Source: Christiangramia bathymodioli (lineage in GTDB: Bacteria > Bacteroidota > Bacteroidia > Flavobacteriales > Flavobacteriaceae). From it: a stretch of DNA of 64,000 nt. Positions 8,338-17,791 of this stretch are shown here, one piece after another. The notes beneath the pieces were generated by a model. That model was given only the letters and a program-made list of their open reading frames with translations, made no database searches and was not told the DNA's origin. The first letter of the stretch is position 1, and every line of letters begins with the position of its first letter. The stretch lies in NCBI GenBank assembly GCA_009735695.1, contig SRSL01000001.1, forward strand, positions 1,116,048 to 1,180,047, given 5' to 3'. A program made the translations under genes and the position numbers.

Positions 8338-10014
8338 ATGTCAATACTAAAATTACAGGGCAGGACAAGAGCGCAGGAAAGTTCAGGCGCTATTGAACGC
8401 ATGTATATTACCATGAGACACCTGTTTAACCGGGGTTTTTACAAACCCATGGGTGTTTCAGGAGAAACCTTAAGAGAATCACTTTTAACCCTTAGACCAG
8501 AGATTTACGGTTCTATCGCCGATGATAAGGCTGAACTTGACGGACTGCTATACGTGGTAGACAGGCTTCCGCGAGGGATCGAGGAATGCCGCTTCATCAA
8601 CCTTACCAGTGATGAGGGTTATGGAAATTCGCATTTCAAACCGATAGTTCCTCCGAAAAGAAGGAGAAATTGCTATCGTATCGATGAAGAACAGATGAAT
8701 ATCGAGATCACCCGTGGTAGATCTGAGATCTATGATATTTTAACCCATCTCACTTTCCTGTTCATTGAATCTCATAAGATTATGAAAAGGGTCTTGATCG
8801 ATGAGGATGGAAGTGTAACCCGTGACTGGGAAAAACTGGAATTTGCGGTTAACCAAAAGGAGCTTAGCCAGACCCAAAGAGAGGTGGCCTTAACTCATAC
8901 GGCCAGTATTCTGGGCAGGACCTTTCACGAGATCAACCAGTTCTATCCCAAGTTTTCTACTCCTGATAGTCCCGATCGTTTCCTGAAAATGGTCTGGTCT
9001 CTAGGAAAAATGGCCATTCGGGAAGTGGTAAAAAACGAAAAGCGTATCATTACTTTCAGTCCGGTTCTTCGCGAACGCCTTGGACATCATATTCACGGAG
9101 AGATCTGGGCGAACGATATAAAGAAAATCCTGCTGGAAAAAGACCTTATGAAGCGTCCGCTTCATATCATCAGCGCCAATATGCATAGCGTGATGAATTC
9201 GCTTTTTACTCCTTTTGCCTTTAAAAATGAACTGAAGAAAAAGAAGCCTCTGGAGATCTATGAGCAATTAAGTGATACCGGGAATGGTGATCTGCGACAA
9301 AAAGTGACCAAGGCGGCCCTTGATAAAGGCATGATCTTCCTGGAAGATAAGAGCGGGACCAATATAGATGTACAAATCTTTGATACGGCAAGGTTTGATA
9401 GCCATTTCAGTCAGAAAGAGCTTTCAACCGAAGAAAAACCGGTCATTATCGTGATGGATTATGCTTTTGGAGAGCAGGCCTATGAAACCATGGATGAGCT
9501 GTTGAAGCCAATGACCTATGATGAAGTGGAACATAAATTAAACGTGAAATCCATTTCTATAATGGGTAAAGCCGGTATCCTGGAAGGCGGAAAGGGTGAT
9601 ATTATGATCCCTGATGCCCATTTGTTCGAAGGAACTGCAGACAATTACCCATTCAGGAACCAGCTTAAAAAAGCCGATCTTGACAAACAAGGCATCAAGG
9701 TAGTAGATGGAGCGATGATCACCGTTCTGGGAACTTCGCTTCAGAATAAGGATATTTTGAAGTTCTTTCATGATTCAACCTGGAACGTTTGCGGGCTGGA
9801 GATGGAAGGAGCGCATTACCAGAAGGCCATTCAGGCTGCTTCCAGGCTGCGAGGGAGTATCGATGAGGATGTAAAGGTGAGATATGCCTATTATGCTTCA
9901 GATAATCCATTGGAAACCGGTAGTACCCTGGCATCAGGTGGACTTGGAACTTCGGGAGTAAAACCCACTTATCTAATTACCGAAAAGATCCTCGAACAAA
10001 TTTTTAATTCTTAA
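8338..10014 (+). CDS. Conserved Bacteroidota protein (DUF6909-like) with nucleoside-phosphorylase-like C-terminus
   Basis: A 558-residue cytoplasmic protein. I believe the family is catalogued as DUF6909, from memory. The N-terminal ~300 residues are not recognised. The C-terminal half has features seen in nucleoside phosphorylases and AMP nucleosidases: MGKAGILEGGKGDIMIPDAH (~403), GAMITVLGTSL (~460), CGLEMEGAHYQKAI (~487, the E-M-E-G ribose-contacting type motif) and YYASDNPLETG near the end. An activity on a nucleoside or nucleotide is inference. It lies 9 nt after the GH3 gene and 9 nt before rfbC. Confidence 0.65.
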   Translation: MSILKLQGRTRAQESSGAIERMYITMRHLFNRGFYKPMGVSGETLRESLLTLRPEIYGSIADDKAELDGLLYVVDRLPRGIEECRFINLTSDEGYGNSHFKPIVPPKRRRNCYRIDEEQMNIEITRGRSEIYDILTHLTFLFIESHKIMKRVLIDEDGSVTRDWEKLEFAVNQKELSQTQREVALTHTASILGRTFHEINQFYPKFSTPDSPDRFLKMVWSLGKMAIREVVKNEKRIITFSPVLRERLGHHIHGEIWANDIKKILLEKDLMKRPLHIISANMHSVMNSLFTPFAFKNELKKKKPLEIYEQLSDTGNGDLRQKVTKAALDKGMIFLEDKSGTNIDVQIFDTARFDSHFSQKELSTEEKPVIIVMDYAFGEQAYETMDELLKPMTYDEVEHKLNVKSISIMGKAGILEGGKGDIMIPDAHLFEGTADNYPFRNQLKKADLDKQGIKVVDGAMITVLGTSLQNKDILKFFHDSTWNVCGLEMEGAHYQKAIQAASRLRGSIDEDVKVRYAYYASDNPLETGSTLASGGLGTSGVKPTYLITEKILEQIFNS

Positions 10015-10023
10015 AAACCAAGC

Positions 10024-10569
10024 ATGCAGGTAGAAGAAACACCTTTAAAAGACTGTTATCTTTTAAAACCTAAAATATTCAGAGACGAAAGAGGACTCTT
10101 CCTCGAGACTTACCAGAGAAGGCAGCTGGCCGAAATAAGCGGAATAGATGCCGAATTTGTTCAGGATAACCAGTCTGTTTCAAAATATGGAGTGGTTCGC
10201 GGCCTGCATTATCAAACTGGCGAATTCGCCCAAACCAAGATCGTAAGGGCCATCTACGGGAAAGTGCTGGACGTGGTGGTGGACCTGAGACCAGATTCAC
10301 CTACCTTTAAACAAACCTATTCGGTGATCCTGGATGATGAAAATCTCTACCAGTTGTATGTTCCTAAAGGTTTTGGGCACGGATTCTCAACGCTTTCTGA
10401 AAAATCGGTTTTTGCTTATAAATGCGATGATTATTACCGCCCTGGGTCGGAAGCCGGGATCATTTACAATGATCCGGAACTCGCGATTGACTGGCAGTTG
10501 CCGGAAAGTGAAATCATCCTTTCTGAAAAGGATAAAAATCTGCCAACGCTTAAACAGGCTTTTGGATGA
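10024..10569 (+). CDS. rfbC: dTDP-4-dehydrorhamnose 3,5-epimerase
   Basis: A 181-residue cupin-fold epimerase that converts dTDP-4-keto-6-deoxyglucose to dTDP-4-keto-rhamnose. Motifs: IFRDERGLFLETY near the N-terminus, FVQDNQSVSKYGVVRGLHYQ with the catalytic histidine (~65), AKIVRAI-like KIVRAIYGKVLDVVVDLR, and VPKGFGHGF with a second conserved histidine. Its TGA overlaps the ATG of rfbD, so the two are translationally coupled. rfbA and rfbB, needed for the earlier dTDP-sugar steps, are not in the window. Confidence 0.96.
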   Translation: MQVEETPLKDCYLLKPKIFRDERGLFLETYQRRQLAEISGIDAEFVQDNQSVSKYGVVRGLHYQTGEFAQTKIVRAIYGKVLDVVVDLRPDSPTFKQTYSVILDDENLYQLYVPKGFGHGFSTLSEKSVFAYKCDDYYRPGSEAGIIYNDPELAIDWQLPESEIILSEKDKNLPTLKQAFG

Positions 10570-11417
10570 AAACGATTTTGGTTACCGGTGCTGGAGGGCA
10601 ATTAGGGAGGTGTTTCAGGAAACAGGGCCTGAAATTCCCCAATTTTAAATTCATTTTCTGTACGTCGAAAGAGCTCGATATTACTTCAAAAAATAAGCTT
10701 AGATCTGAAATAAGCCGGCATAAACCCGATGTTATCATTAATGCAGCTGCCTATACCAACGTGGAACTGGCCGAAACCGAAAAGGAAAAAGCTTATTTGG
10801 TAAATGCTGAAGCATCTGCGAACCTCGCGGAAATCTGTAGCGAAAAAGACATTCAATTATTCCATTTTTCAACCGATTATGTTTTTAACGGAAAGGCTTC
10901 AGAGCCTTATTCTGAAAAGGATGAGGTAGACCCGATCAATGTGTACGGCGCATCAAAACTTGCCGGTGAGAGAAAGATTGAAGAAAAGCTGGAGAAACAT
11001 TTCATTTTCAGAACTTCCTGGTTGTATTCCGAATTTGGTCATAATTTCTTCAACACCATTCTGAAAAAGGCTGATGAAAAAGCCGAATTGAACATTACCA
11101 GCTCGCAAACAGGAACTCCTACCAACGCAAATGACCTCGCAGAATTTGTGTTGAAGGTTATCGAATCGGGATCTGAAAAATATGGGATTTATCATTTCAG
11201 TAACCTGGGAGAAGCCACCTGGTATGATTTTGCAAAAGAGATCCTCGATTATTCACAAAAGATCGATGAGGTGGTGCTGAACGAAACTGGTTTTTATAAG
11301 ACAAAAGCTGAACGACCAGCGTACAGTGTGCTGTCTAAAGAAAAAGCTCGTAATACCTTTGAATTCGAAATTCCACATTGGAAAGAGAGCTTACACCGGC
11401 TGATTGATGAAAATTGA
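10566..11417 (+). CDS. rfbD: dTDP-4-dehydrorhamnose reductase
   Basis: A 283-residue extended SDR enzyme catalysing the last step to dTDP-L-rhamnose with NAD(P)H. Evidence: VTGAGGQLG at the N-terminus (GxxGxxG), [13 protein letters not shown] with the AAYT signature, [18 protein letters not shown] (catalytic YxxxK) and FRTSWLYS. The 4-nt overlap with rfbC and the 27 nt to the next SDR start support one operon. Length is normal. Confidence 0.96.
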   Translation: MKTILVTGAGGQLGRCFRKQGLKFPNFKFIFCTSKELDITSKNKLRSEISRHKPDVIINAAAYTNVELAETEKEKAYLVNAEASANLAEICSEKDIQLFHFSTDYVFNGKASEPYSEKDEVDPINVYGASKLAGERKIEEKLEKHFIFRTSWLYSEFGHNFFNTILKKADEKAELNITSSQTGTPTNANDLAEFVLKVIESGSEKYGIYHFSNLGEATWYDFAKEILDYSQKIDEVVLNETGFYKTKAERPAYSVLSKEKARNTFEFEIPHWKESLHRLIDEN

Positions 11418-11443
11418 TTAATTTTCAGCTGAATTCAAATTTT

Positions 11444-12433
11444 ATGGCAAAACGTATATTGATTACCGGTGCAGCCGGCTTTTTAGGATCTCACCTGTGC
11501 GACCGATTTATCAAAGAAGGATATGAAGTGATCGGGATGGATAATTTGATCACAGGGGACCTGAAGAATATCGAACACCTCATGAGCCATGAGAAATTTG
11601 AATTTCATCACCATGATGTGACCAAATTTGTTCATGTAGCCGGAAAACTGGATTATATCCTTCATTTTGCGTCGCCTGCCAGCCCTATCGATTATCTTAA
11701 AATTCCCATTCAGACCCTGAAAGTTGGTTCCCTTGGAACTCTCCATTGTCTGGGTTTGGCCAAAGAAAAAAATGCCAGGATCCTCATCGCTTCGACTTCT
11801 GAAGTATATGGAGATCCGCTGGTTCATCCGCAGAATGAAGAATATTACGGAAATGTGAATGCCATTGGGCCGCGTGGAGTTTACGACGAAGCAAAGCGTT
11901 TCCAGGAATCCATTACCATGGCATATCACCGTTTCCACGGACTTGAGACACGTATCGTGAGAATATTTAACACCTACGGTCCAAGAATGAGACTGAACGA
12001 CGGCCGGGTGATTCCGGCATTTATCGGGCAGGCATTGAGGGGAGAAGATCTTACCGTTTTCGGGGATGGTTCTCAAACCAGGTCATTTTGTTTCGTAGAC
12101 GACCAGGTGGAAGGCATCTACAGGTTGTTGTTAAGCGATTATTCAGAACCGGTGAATATTGGAAACCCAGATGAGATCAGTATTCTTGATTTTGCAAAAG
12201 AGATCATTAAACTTACCGGAACCAACCAGAAGATCGTTTTCAAGGAATTACCGCAGGACGACCCGCTTCAGCGCCAGCCAGATATTAGCCGGGCCAGGGA
12301 AATCCTGGGTTGGGAGCCCAAAGTTAGCAGGGAAGAAGGCATGAAGATCACTTACAACTACTTTAAAAGTATGAGTGCCGCCGACCTTGAAAAGAGGGAA
12401 CACAAAGATTTTTCCAAACACATAAGAAGGTAA
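11444..12433 (+). CDS. UDP-glucuronate decarboxylase (UDP-xylose synthase-like SDR)
   Basis: A 329-residue SDR from the ATG at 11444. A longer frame from 11414 would add ten non-conserved residues before the Rossmann motif, so the shorter start is preferred. Motifs: [27 protein letters not shown] (typical of UDP-glucuronate decarboxylases), [17 protein letters not shown] (catalytic YxxxK) and [10 protein letters not shown]. The likely reaction is UDP-glucuronate to UDP-xylose plus CO2. It sits between rfbD and a glycosyltransferase, so UDP-xylose probably feeds a surface glycan. Other UDP-sugar epimerases are less likely alternatives. Confidence 0.88.
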   Translation: MAKRILITGAAGFLGSHLCDRFIKEGYEVIGMDNLITGDLKNIEHLMSHEKFEFHHHDVTKFVHVAGKLDYILHFASPASPIDYLKIPIQTLKVGSLGTLHCLGLAKEKNARILIASTSEVYGDPLVHPQNEEYYGNVNAIGPRGVYDEAKRFQESITMAYHRFHGLETRIVRIFNTYGPRMRLNDGRVIPAFIGQALRGEDLTVFGDGSQTRSFCFVDDQVEGIYRLLLSDYSEPVNIGNPDEISILDFAKEIIKLTGTNQKIVFKELPQDDPLQRQPDISRAREILGWEPKVSREEGMKITYNYFKSMSAADLEKREHKDFSKHIRR

Positions 12434-12435
12434 AA

Positions 12436-13221
12436 ATGCAGGACTACGGATTAGTTTCAGTGGTCATGCCAGCCTATAATTCAGCATCTTTTATTTCTGA
12501 AGCGATCCAGTCTGTGATATCGCAAACGTATCCAAAATGGGAACTGATCGTGGTGAACGATGGTTCCACAGATGCTACTTCTCAAATCATTGAAGACCTT
12601 GCAGCTAGAGAAGATCGAATTAAATTGATCAGCAACCAAACTAACCAAGGAACTCATTATGCCCGGAATTTGGCAATTAAGGCTGCTTCTGGTGACTTTA
12701 TTGCTTTTCTTGATGCCGACGACAGGTGGAAGCCTGAAAAGCTTCAGAAACAGCTTGAATTGATGACGAAGAATCACCTGGGAGCCTGTTTTTCCAGTTA
12801 CGACCTGATTGATGAGGCAGGACATAGTTTAGGAAAAAAGGTCCAGGCTTTAAAAGAGCTTTCTTATGACAAACTTTTAAAAGCCAATTACGTTGGAAAC
12901 CTTACCGGGATCTACAGCGTAAAGAAACTGGGAAAGATCTATTGTCCCGAATTAAAAAAACGACAGGATTGGGCCTTATGGCTCGAGGTGGTCAAAAGGT
13001 CCGGGCCAATAAAAGGAATCCAGGAATCGCTCGCGGTTTATCGCATTCGAAAAGGATCAATTTCCGGGAACAAGCTGGAAATGCTTACATATAATTTCCA
13101 GGTTTATCAAAAAGTGCTGGGATATGGTTCATTAAAAAGCGCCTGGAAAATGCTGGTTTTCCTGAACGAGCAATTCTTTATCAAATCCAAACAGATCAAA
13201 CCTCTTCCACCAGGGAAGTGA
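12436..13221 (+). CDS. Family 2 glycosyltransferase
   Basis: A 261-residue GT-A enzyme. VSVVMPAYNSASFI at the N-terminus, VVNDGSTDAT (UDP-sugar binding, ~35) and FLDADDRWKPEKL (DXD-type metal site, ~93) are typical of GT2. RQDWALWLEV near 175 is the acceptor-side motif common in this group. It starts 2 nt after the decarboxylase stop codon. Donor and acceptor are unknown. Its last 26 nt overlap the 3' end of the convergent CapK-like gene. Confidence 0.9.
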   Translation: MQDYGLVSVVMPAYNSASFISEAIQSVISQTYPKWELIVVNDGSTDATSQIIEDLAAREDRIKLISNQTNQGTHYARNLAIKAASGDFIAFLDADDRWKPEKLQKQLELMTKNHLGACFSSYDLIDEAGHSLGKKVQALKELSYDKLLKANYVGNLTGIYSVKKLGKIYCPELKKRQDWALWLEVVKRSGPIKGIQESLAVYRIRKGSISGNKLEMLTYNFQVYQKVLGYGSLKSAWKMLVFLNEQFFIKSKQIKPLPPGK

Positions 13222-14512
13222 ACTGTTTGAGCTTCCCGCTAGGGCTTCGCTTCAGTAAATTTAATCGTTCGAAAGAAATGTTCAAATTCTCACCCACATA
13301 GGTGCGTATAGCAGCCAGGATCTTTTCTTTTTGTTCAGGAGTGAATTCGTATTCGCTTACATATTCGATCTTAAAATGGTCGATCTCTGTTTGGATGATC
13401 ACGAATTCCTTGATATTTCCATTGTCTTCAATGATGGTCTTAGTAACATAATAAAAAGTAAGGCCGGGAACCACTTTTCCGTCGGTTAACCTTGCGATAT
13501 CATTGGTACGGCCAACCAGTTTTTCCAGAATTGGCTTTTTCAGACTGCTCTTTTCAGAAAGCGAGCCAATATCCCCAATATCATAGCGAATCATGGGGTG
13601 CGCCTTATTATATAGCGACGTGATAACCACACGGCCTTCCTGCCCGTACGGCAGGATCTTTCCTTCTTCATCCAGGATCTCTACATACAGATCTTCGGAA
13701 TTAACGATCCAGTGGTGTTCTTGGTCTTCGAATGCGATCAGGCCAACCTCGCTGGCGCCGTACTCATTGATCACCGGAACGCCCATAGCGCTTTCGATAA
13801 GCTTTTTGTCTTTTTCAAAAAGCCGTTCCGAAGTCACGATGCAGATCTTTAAACTGGGGCAAAGCTCTTTTAGAACCAGATCTTTATCCTTCAAAAACCT
13901 GGCAAAAAGGACGATTGCGCTGGTGTAGCCGTTCAAATATTCGAAATTCGATCTGGTGAATCGCTTGAGAAATGCTTCCATTTTCTGTTCGCTGAGGTCG
14001 AAAATGTTGAAACGCCTTCTCAGGCTTATACGGTCTTTTAAGCGCTCCTGAATATTTCCGTAGAAATCCAGCGGAATACCATAAAACCTTGCCTGAAGGG
14101 ATTTGTTGAGATCGATACCATACCATCTATAGCGGTCATGGAAACCCGCCCAGCTCAGGGCATGAGCGAATCGATTTTTAGCAAAAATGAATGGGTGGCC
14201 ACTACTTCCCGAAGTCTTTCCCACATAGGCAGTTTTTGAATTATAGGTTTCACTTAGTCGGTCCTTGAGGGGATGCTGAAGATCTGATTTCTTCATGATA
14301 GGCACATGTTGCCAGTCGTCAAATCCATCCCAGTTGAAGAATTCCCGATAAAACTCGTTATGCTGAATATGATAATCGATGATGGCATGCCTGCGTTTTC
14401 GCTGATATTCGGTATAATCTTCTTCTGGTATCGCCTGAATCTTTTCCAGCGTTTTTTGAGCCCGCCTGATGGGAAATTTGTTGAGCTGAAGTGAAAGTTT
14501 GAACCAATCCAA
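13196..14512 (-). CDS. Phenylacetate-CoA ligase/CapK family adenylating enzyme
   Basis: A 438-residue ANL-superfamily protein of the PaaK/CapK type. The P-loop reads VGKTSGSSGHPFIF (~98). NEYGASEVGLIAFE (~235) is the adenylate-binding motif, RYDIGDIG follows, and LVGRTNDIARL contains the hinge region. CapK proteins are often found in capsule or exopolysaccharide loci, and this one lies next to glycan genes, so a role in glycan modification is more likely than phenylacetate breakdown; no other paa pathway genes are present. Its stop codon lies inside the 3' end of the convergent GT2 gene. Confidence 0.82.
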   Translation of the reverse strand: MDWFKLSLQLNKFPIRRAQKTLEKIQAIPEEDYTEYQRKRRHAIIDYHIQHNEFYREFFNWDGFDDWQHVPIMKKSDLQHPLKDRLSETYNSKTAYVGKTSGSSGHPFIFAKNRFAHALSWAGFHDRYRWYGIDLNKSLQARFYGIPLDFYGNIQERLKDRISLRRRFNIFDLSEQKMEAFLKRFTRSNFEYLNGYTSAIVLFARFLKDKDLVLKELCPSLKICIVTSERLFEKDKKLIESAMGVPVINEYGASEVGLIAFEDQEHHWIVNSEDLYVEILDEEGKILPYGQEGRVVITSLYNKAHPMIRYDIGDIGSLSEKSSLKKPILEKLVGRTNDIARLTDGKVVPGLTFYYVTKTIIEDNGNIKEFVIIQTEIDHFKIEYVSEYEFTPEQKEKILAAIRTYVGENLNISFERLNLLKRSPSGKLKQFTSLVEEV

Positions 14513-14564
14513 GGGCAGAGAAGCTTTTTTAACGAAATTATTCGCGCTTCAATTTACAAACAAT

Positions 14565-14572
14565 TATTTTTG
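14565..14572 (+). promoter_or_regulatory. -7 box (TATTTTTG) before purD
   Basis: TATTTTTG matches TAnnTTTG, 25 nt before the purD ATG, in the 85-bp divergent gap with the CapK-like gene. No clear TTG is seen at the matching -33 distance. Confidence 0.5.
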
Positions 14573-14597
14573 AGGCAACATTTAAAAATTTGTCCGC

Positions 14598-15875
14598 ATG
14601 AATATTCTAATCCTTGGTTCCGGTGGCCGTGAACATACTTTTGCTTACCAGATCGCGAAAAGCTCGTTATGTGATAACTTATATGTAGCTCCTGGGAATG
14701 CGGGCACTTCAGAAATTGCACAAAATATAAGCCTGAATCCCATCGATTTTCCTGCTGTGGGTAAAACAGCATTGGAAAAAGAGATCGATATGATCGTGGT
14801 TGGGCCTGAAGATCCGCTGGTAAAGGGGATTGTAGACTTTTTCAAAGAAGATGAAAGGCTGAAGGATATCATGATCATTGGGCCGTCGAGCAGGGGTGCC
14901 CTTCTTGAGGGAAGTAAGGAACGCGCCAAGGAATTCATGGCCATGCACGGAATTCCAACCGCTGCTTACGAGAGTTTCAGTTTTGAAAGTCTTGGTGCCG
15001 GAAAGAAATTCCTGGAAAAACTCGATCCGCCTTATGTTCTGAAAGCAGACGGACTGGCTGCCGGAAAAGGTGTGCTGATCATAGACGACCTGGAAGAAGC
15101 TAAAAAGGAACTGGAAAATATGCTTTCCGGTAAATTTGGAGCGGCTAGCGAAAAAGTAGTGATCGAGGAATTCCTGGACGGAATCGAATTAAGTGTATTC
15201 GTATTAACAGATGGGAAAAATTATAAAATTCTGCCTACTGCAAAGGATTATAAGCGCATTGGCGAGGGTGATACCGGTCTTAATACAGGCGGAATGGGAG
15301 CAGTTTCACCAGTTCCGTTCGCAGATGCCGCCTTTATGCAAAAGATCGAGGAGCGAATCGTAAAACCTACGGTTGAAGGACTTCAGAAAGAAGAAATAGA
15401 TTATAAAGGTTTCATTTTTATAGGCCTCATCAGGGTTAATGGTGAACCATTTGTGATCGAATACAATGTGAGAATGGGAGACCCGGAGACCGAGGTAGTG
15501 TTGCCACGTATCAAAACCGACCTGGTAGAATTGCTTAAAGCCACATGGAATTCGGAACTTAATTCAGTAGACCTGGATATTGATGAACGTACGGCAGCAA
15601 CGGTGATGCTGGTTTCTGGAGGTTATCCCCAGTCCTATGAAAAAGGCAAGGAAATAACAGGTCTAAAACAAATCGAAGATTCCATCGTTTTTCATGCGGG
15701 CACCAAACTGGAAGAAGGAAAGGTTATAACCAGTGGTGGGCGAGTGATCGCCTTAACCTCGTTTGGAGAAGATTACAAAAAGGCACTAAAAAAATCTTAC
15801 CAAAATGCAGAAAACCTGCAGTTTGATAAGATGTATTTTAGAAAGGATATAGGTTTTGACCTATCCCAGGAATGA
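14598..15875 (+). CDS. purD: Phosphoribosylamine-glycine ligase
   Basis: A 425-residue ATP-grasp enzyme of purine synthesis that joins 5-phosphoribosylamine and glycine. Features: ILILGSGGREHTFAY at the N-terminus, LYVAPGNAGT, VVGPEDPLVKGIVDFF, YVLKADGLAAGKGVLI (~150), NTGGMGAVSPVPF (~230) and EYNVRMGDPETEVVLPR (~296). Length is normal. Its 3' end overlaps the convergent DUF6341 gene by 15 nt. Confidence 0.98.
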   Translation: MNILILGSGGREHTFAYQIAKSSLCDNLYVAPGNAGTSEIAQNISLNPIDFPAVGKTALEKEIDMIVVGPEDPLVKGIVDFFKEDERLKDIMIIGPSSRGALLEGSKERAKEFMAMHGIPTAAYESFSFESLGAGKKFLEKLDPPYVLKADGLAAGKGVLIIDDLEEAKKELENMLSGKFGAASEKVVIEEFLDGIELSVFVLTDGKNYKILPTAKDYKRIGEGDTGLNTGGMGAVSPVPFADAAFMQKIEERIVKPTVEGLQKEEIDYKGFIFIGLIRVNGEPFVIEYNVRMGDPETEVVLPRIKTDLVELLKATWNSELNSVDLDIDERTAATVMLVSGGYPQSYEKGKEITGLKQIEDSIVFHAGTKLEEGKVITSGGRVIALTSFGEDYKKALKKSYQNAENLQFDKMYFRKDIGFDLSQE

Positions 15876-16091
15876 GTGAGCAGTTGATTCTCTTTTCTCC
15901 TCGTTGCGATCGTTAAATCCTTTTAACTGTTTCATCCAGTAGAAGAACGCCAGGAACCCAACGATTACGAATATCCAGTTAAGGATGTTGGCAAGGAACC
16001 AGGAATCTAACTCAAGCTCTCTCAGAGCATCCAGAGGATAAAACAGTATCTCTTCAAAAAGATACTCTATTCCTTCAAAAAAATCTTTCAT
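15861..16091 (-). CDS. DUF6341 family small membrane protein
   Basis: A 76-residue protein starting at the ATG at 16091 (MKDFFEGIEYLFEEILF). A frame open upstream to 16187 would add 32 residues that overlap the next divergent gene and look non-conserved. One membrane helix (~residues 34-56, ANILNWIFVIVGFLAFFYW) is followed by a charged tail. I recall the family as DUF6341, restricted to Flavobacteriia, with no known function. Its stop codon lies within the 3' end of purD. Confidence 0.75.
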   Translation of the reverse strand: MKDFFEGIEYLFEEILFYPLDALRELELDSWFLANILNWIFVIVGFLAFFYWMKQLKGFNDRNEEKRESTAHSFLG

Positions 16092-16134
16092 GGTGTCAAC
16101 TTTGTATGAGATTACAAAAATATAAAAAACCTCA

Positions 16135-17058
16135 ATGCTAACAAGCTTTTTTAGCAAATCCAAGCCATTGAACCTGGCTGTTATCATTCTGCTTATTTGT
16201 GCTTTTTATTCAGGGGTGGTCTTCACTTCATGGGAAAATGGCTTTGGCTGGCTCACATTACTTGAAAAAATTGGTGTGCTCCTGGTACTGGTGCTGAGTT
16301 TGCTGGTGCTCAATTTTATCGCCAAAAAGAATGAACTTACCAAACGAAGCGCCTATAAAAGCCTGTTATTCGCGGTATTTGCCGTTTCTTTTTCGCAGCT
16401 ATTGCAAAACCCTTCAGTGATCATCGCCAACCTATGTTTGCTTTTTGCATTCCGGCGCATTATAAGTTTGCGTTCCTACAAAACCGTACAAAAGAAAATA
16501 TTCGACGCGAGTTTCTGGGTGAGTATAGCCAGTTTATATTATTTCTGGTCTATCCTTTTTTATGTTTTGATCTTTTTCGCGATCCTGAATTTTGCATCCA
16601 GTTTCAAGAACTGGCTGATCCCATTGGTGGCAGTACTGGCGGTAAGTCTGCTCACCATTTCCTTTCATCTTCTGGCCTATGATGAATGGTATACCTTAAC
16701 CAATTGGTTCCAGGCAAGTAACTTCGATTTTTCAAAGTATGGAGAACTTGAGATCCTGGTGCCTTTGAGTTTTTTGCTTGGCCTGCTTCTATGGACCTTA
16801 ATTCCCTATTTTGGAGCCATTCAGAAGGCTAGCATTACCAGGAGGCCTGTATTAAGTCTTGTTCTTCTGAATCTCGTTCTGGCCATAATTGTGGCAATTC
16901 TGGCTCCTGAAAAGAATGGAAGTGAGCTTATCTTTTTCTTCGTTCCGTTAAGCGTGATCGCGTCGAATTATTTCGAATCTAAAAAAGACCGCATTTTCAA
17001 AGAAATTTTGCTTTTTGGCATTATCCTGATGCCGTTCATAGTTGCTCTTTTTCTTTGA
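16135..17058 (+). CDS. DUF6427 family multi-pass membrane protein
   Basis: A 307-residue protein with about eight to ten hydrophobic helices and very short loops. The family matches what I remember as DUF6427 of Flavobacteriia. There is no catalytic or transport motif I can name. It starts at the ATG at 16135, 43 bp from the divergent DUF6341 start, and the pair is often found together in related genomes (recollection). Function unknown. Confidence 0.72.
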   Translation: MLTSFFSKSKPLNLAVIILLICAFYSGVVFTSWENGFGWLTLLEKIGVLLVLVLSLLVLNFIAKKNELTKRSAYKSLLFAVFAVSFSQLLQNPSVIIANLCLLFAFRRIISLRSYKTVQKKIFDASFWVSIASLYYFWSILFYVLIFFAILNFASSFKNWLIPLVAVLAVSLLTISFHLLAYDEWYTLTNWFQASNFDFSKYGELEILVPLSFLLGLLLWTLIPYFGAIQKASITRRPVLSLVLLNLVLAIIVAILAPEKNGSELIFFFVPLSVIASNYFESKKDRIFKEILLFGIILMPFIVALFL

Positions 17059-17104
17059 TACCCATGTTTACCGCGAGCAGGTATAAAAACTCTTTTTAAA
17101 ATAA

Positions 17105-17112
17105 TATCTTTG
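17105..17112 (+). promoter_or_regulatory. -7 box (TATCTTTG) before DUF4254
   Basis: TATCTTTG matches TAnnTTTG in the 118-bp gap after DUF6427 and 65 nt before the DUF4254 start. The predicted leader is close to 58 nt. Confidence 0.5.
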
Positions 17113-17176
17113 TAGCTGCCGGAATGAAATTGATTCCAGGCAGTAATTTGTTCAAAACAGAAAAGAAAAAATCAGC

Positions 17177-17785
17177 ATGTTTTCAGATAAAGCCAATACG
17201 ATCTTTAGAGAAGTAGTCGAAAAATATCACGTGGAAGATAACGTAGATCAGGAATTTATTAATCCGTATGATCCGGATAAAAACCTCCTTGAACACCTGC
17301 TTTACAGAAAATGCTGGATAGACACGGTGCAGTGGCATTATGAAGATATTATCAGGGACCAGAATATCGATCCTGAAGCTGCTTTAAAACTCAAAAGACA
17401 GATCGATGCTTCTAACCAGGATCGTACTGACACGGTTGAATATATAGACAGCTATTTCCTCGAGAAATATAAAGATGTGGAGCCTAAGGAAGATGCTACC
17501 ATCAATTCAGAAAGCCCGGCCTGGGCGATAGACCGTCTTTCCATTCTTGCGCTTAAGATCTATCACATGCACGAGGAGGCGAACAGAGAAGATGCTTCAC
17601 AGGAGCACCAGATGAAATGTAAGGCAAAGCTCGATGTACTTCTTGAGCAGCGCGTAGACCTTTCCACGGCTATCGATCAGCTTCTGGAAGATATTTCAAA
17701 TGGCGATAAGTACATGAAAGTGTACAAGCAGATGAAGATGTATAACGATGATGAGCTAAATCCTGTTCTAAGAGGAAATAAATAA
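17177..17785 (+). CDS. DUF4254 domain protein
   Basis: A 202-residue cytoplasmic, mostly helical and charged protein with NLLEHLLYRKCWIDTVQWHYEDIIRD (~35-60), ASNQDRTDTVEYID and a conserved WAIDRLSILALKIYHM helix (~115). It matches the Bacteroidota DUF4254 family, for which no activity is known to me. The next gene, a GT9 glycosyltransferase, starts 6 nt downstream, so they are likely co-transcribed and perhaps linked to envelope glycan synthesis. Confidence 0.8.
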   Translation: MFSDKANTIFREVVEKYHVEDNVDQEFINPYDPDKNLLEHLLYRKCWIDTVQWHYEDIIRDQNIDPEAALKLKRQIDASNQDRTDTVEYIDSYFLEKYKDVEPKEDATINSESPAWAIDRLSILALKIYHMHEEANREDASQEHQMKCKAKLDVLLEQRVDLSTAIDQLLEDISNGDKYMKVYKQMKMYNDDELNPVLRGNK

Positions 17786-17791
17786 GTCTTT

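Noticed and set aside
11414-11443. Longer start for the UDP-glucuronate decarboxylase
   Set aside because: The extra ten residues do not resemble the family and the Rossmann motif starts right after the ATG at 11444.
16092-16187. 32-residue N-terminal extension of DUF6341
   Set aside because: It would overlap the divergent DUF6427 start and is not similar to the family start MKDFFEGIEYLF.
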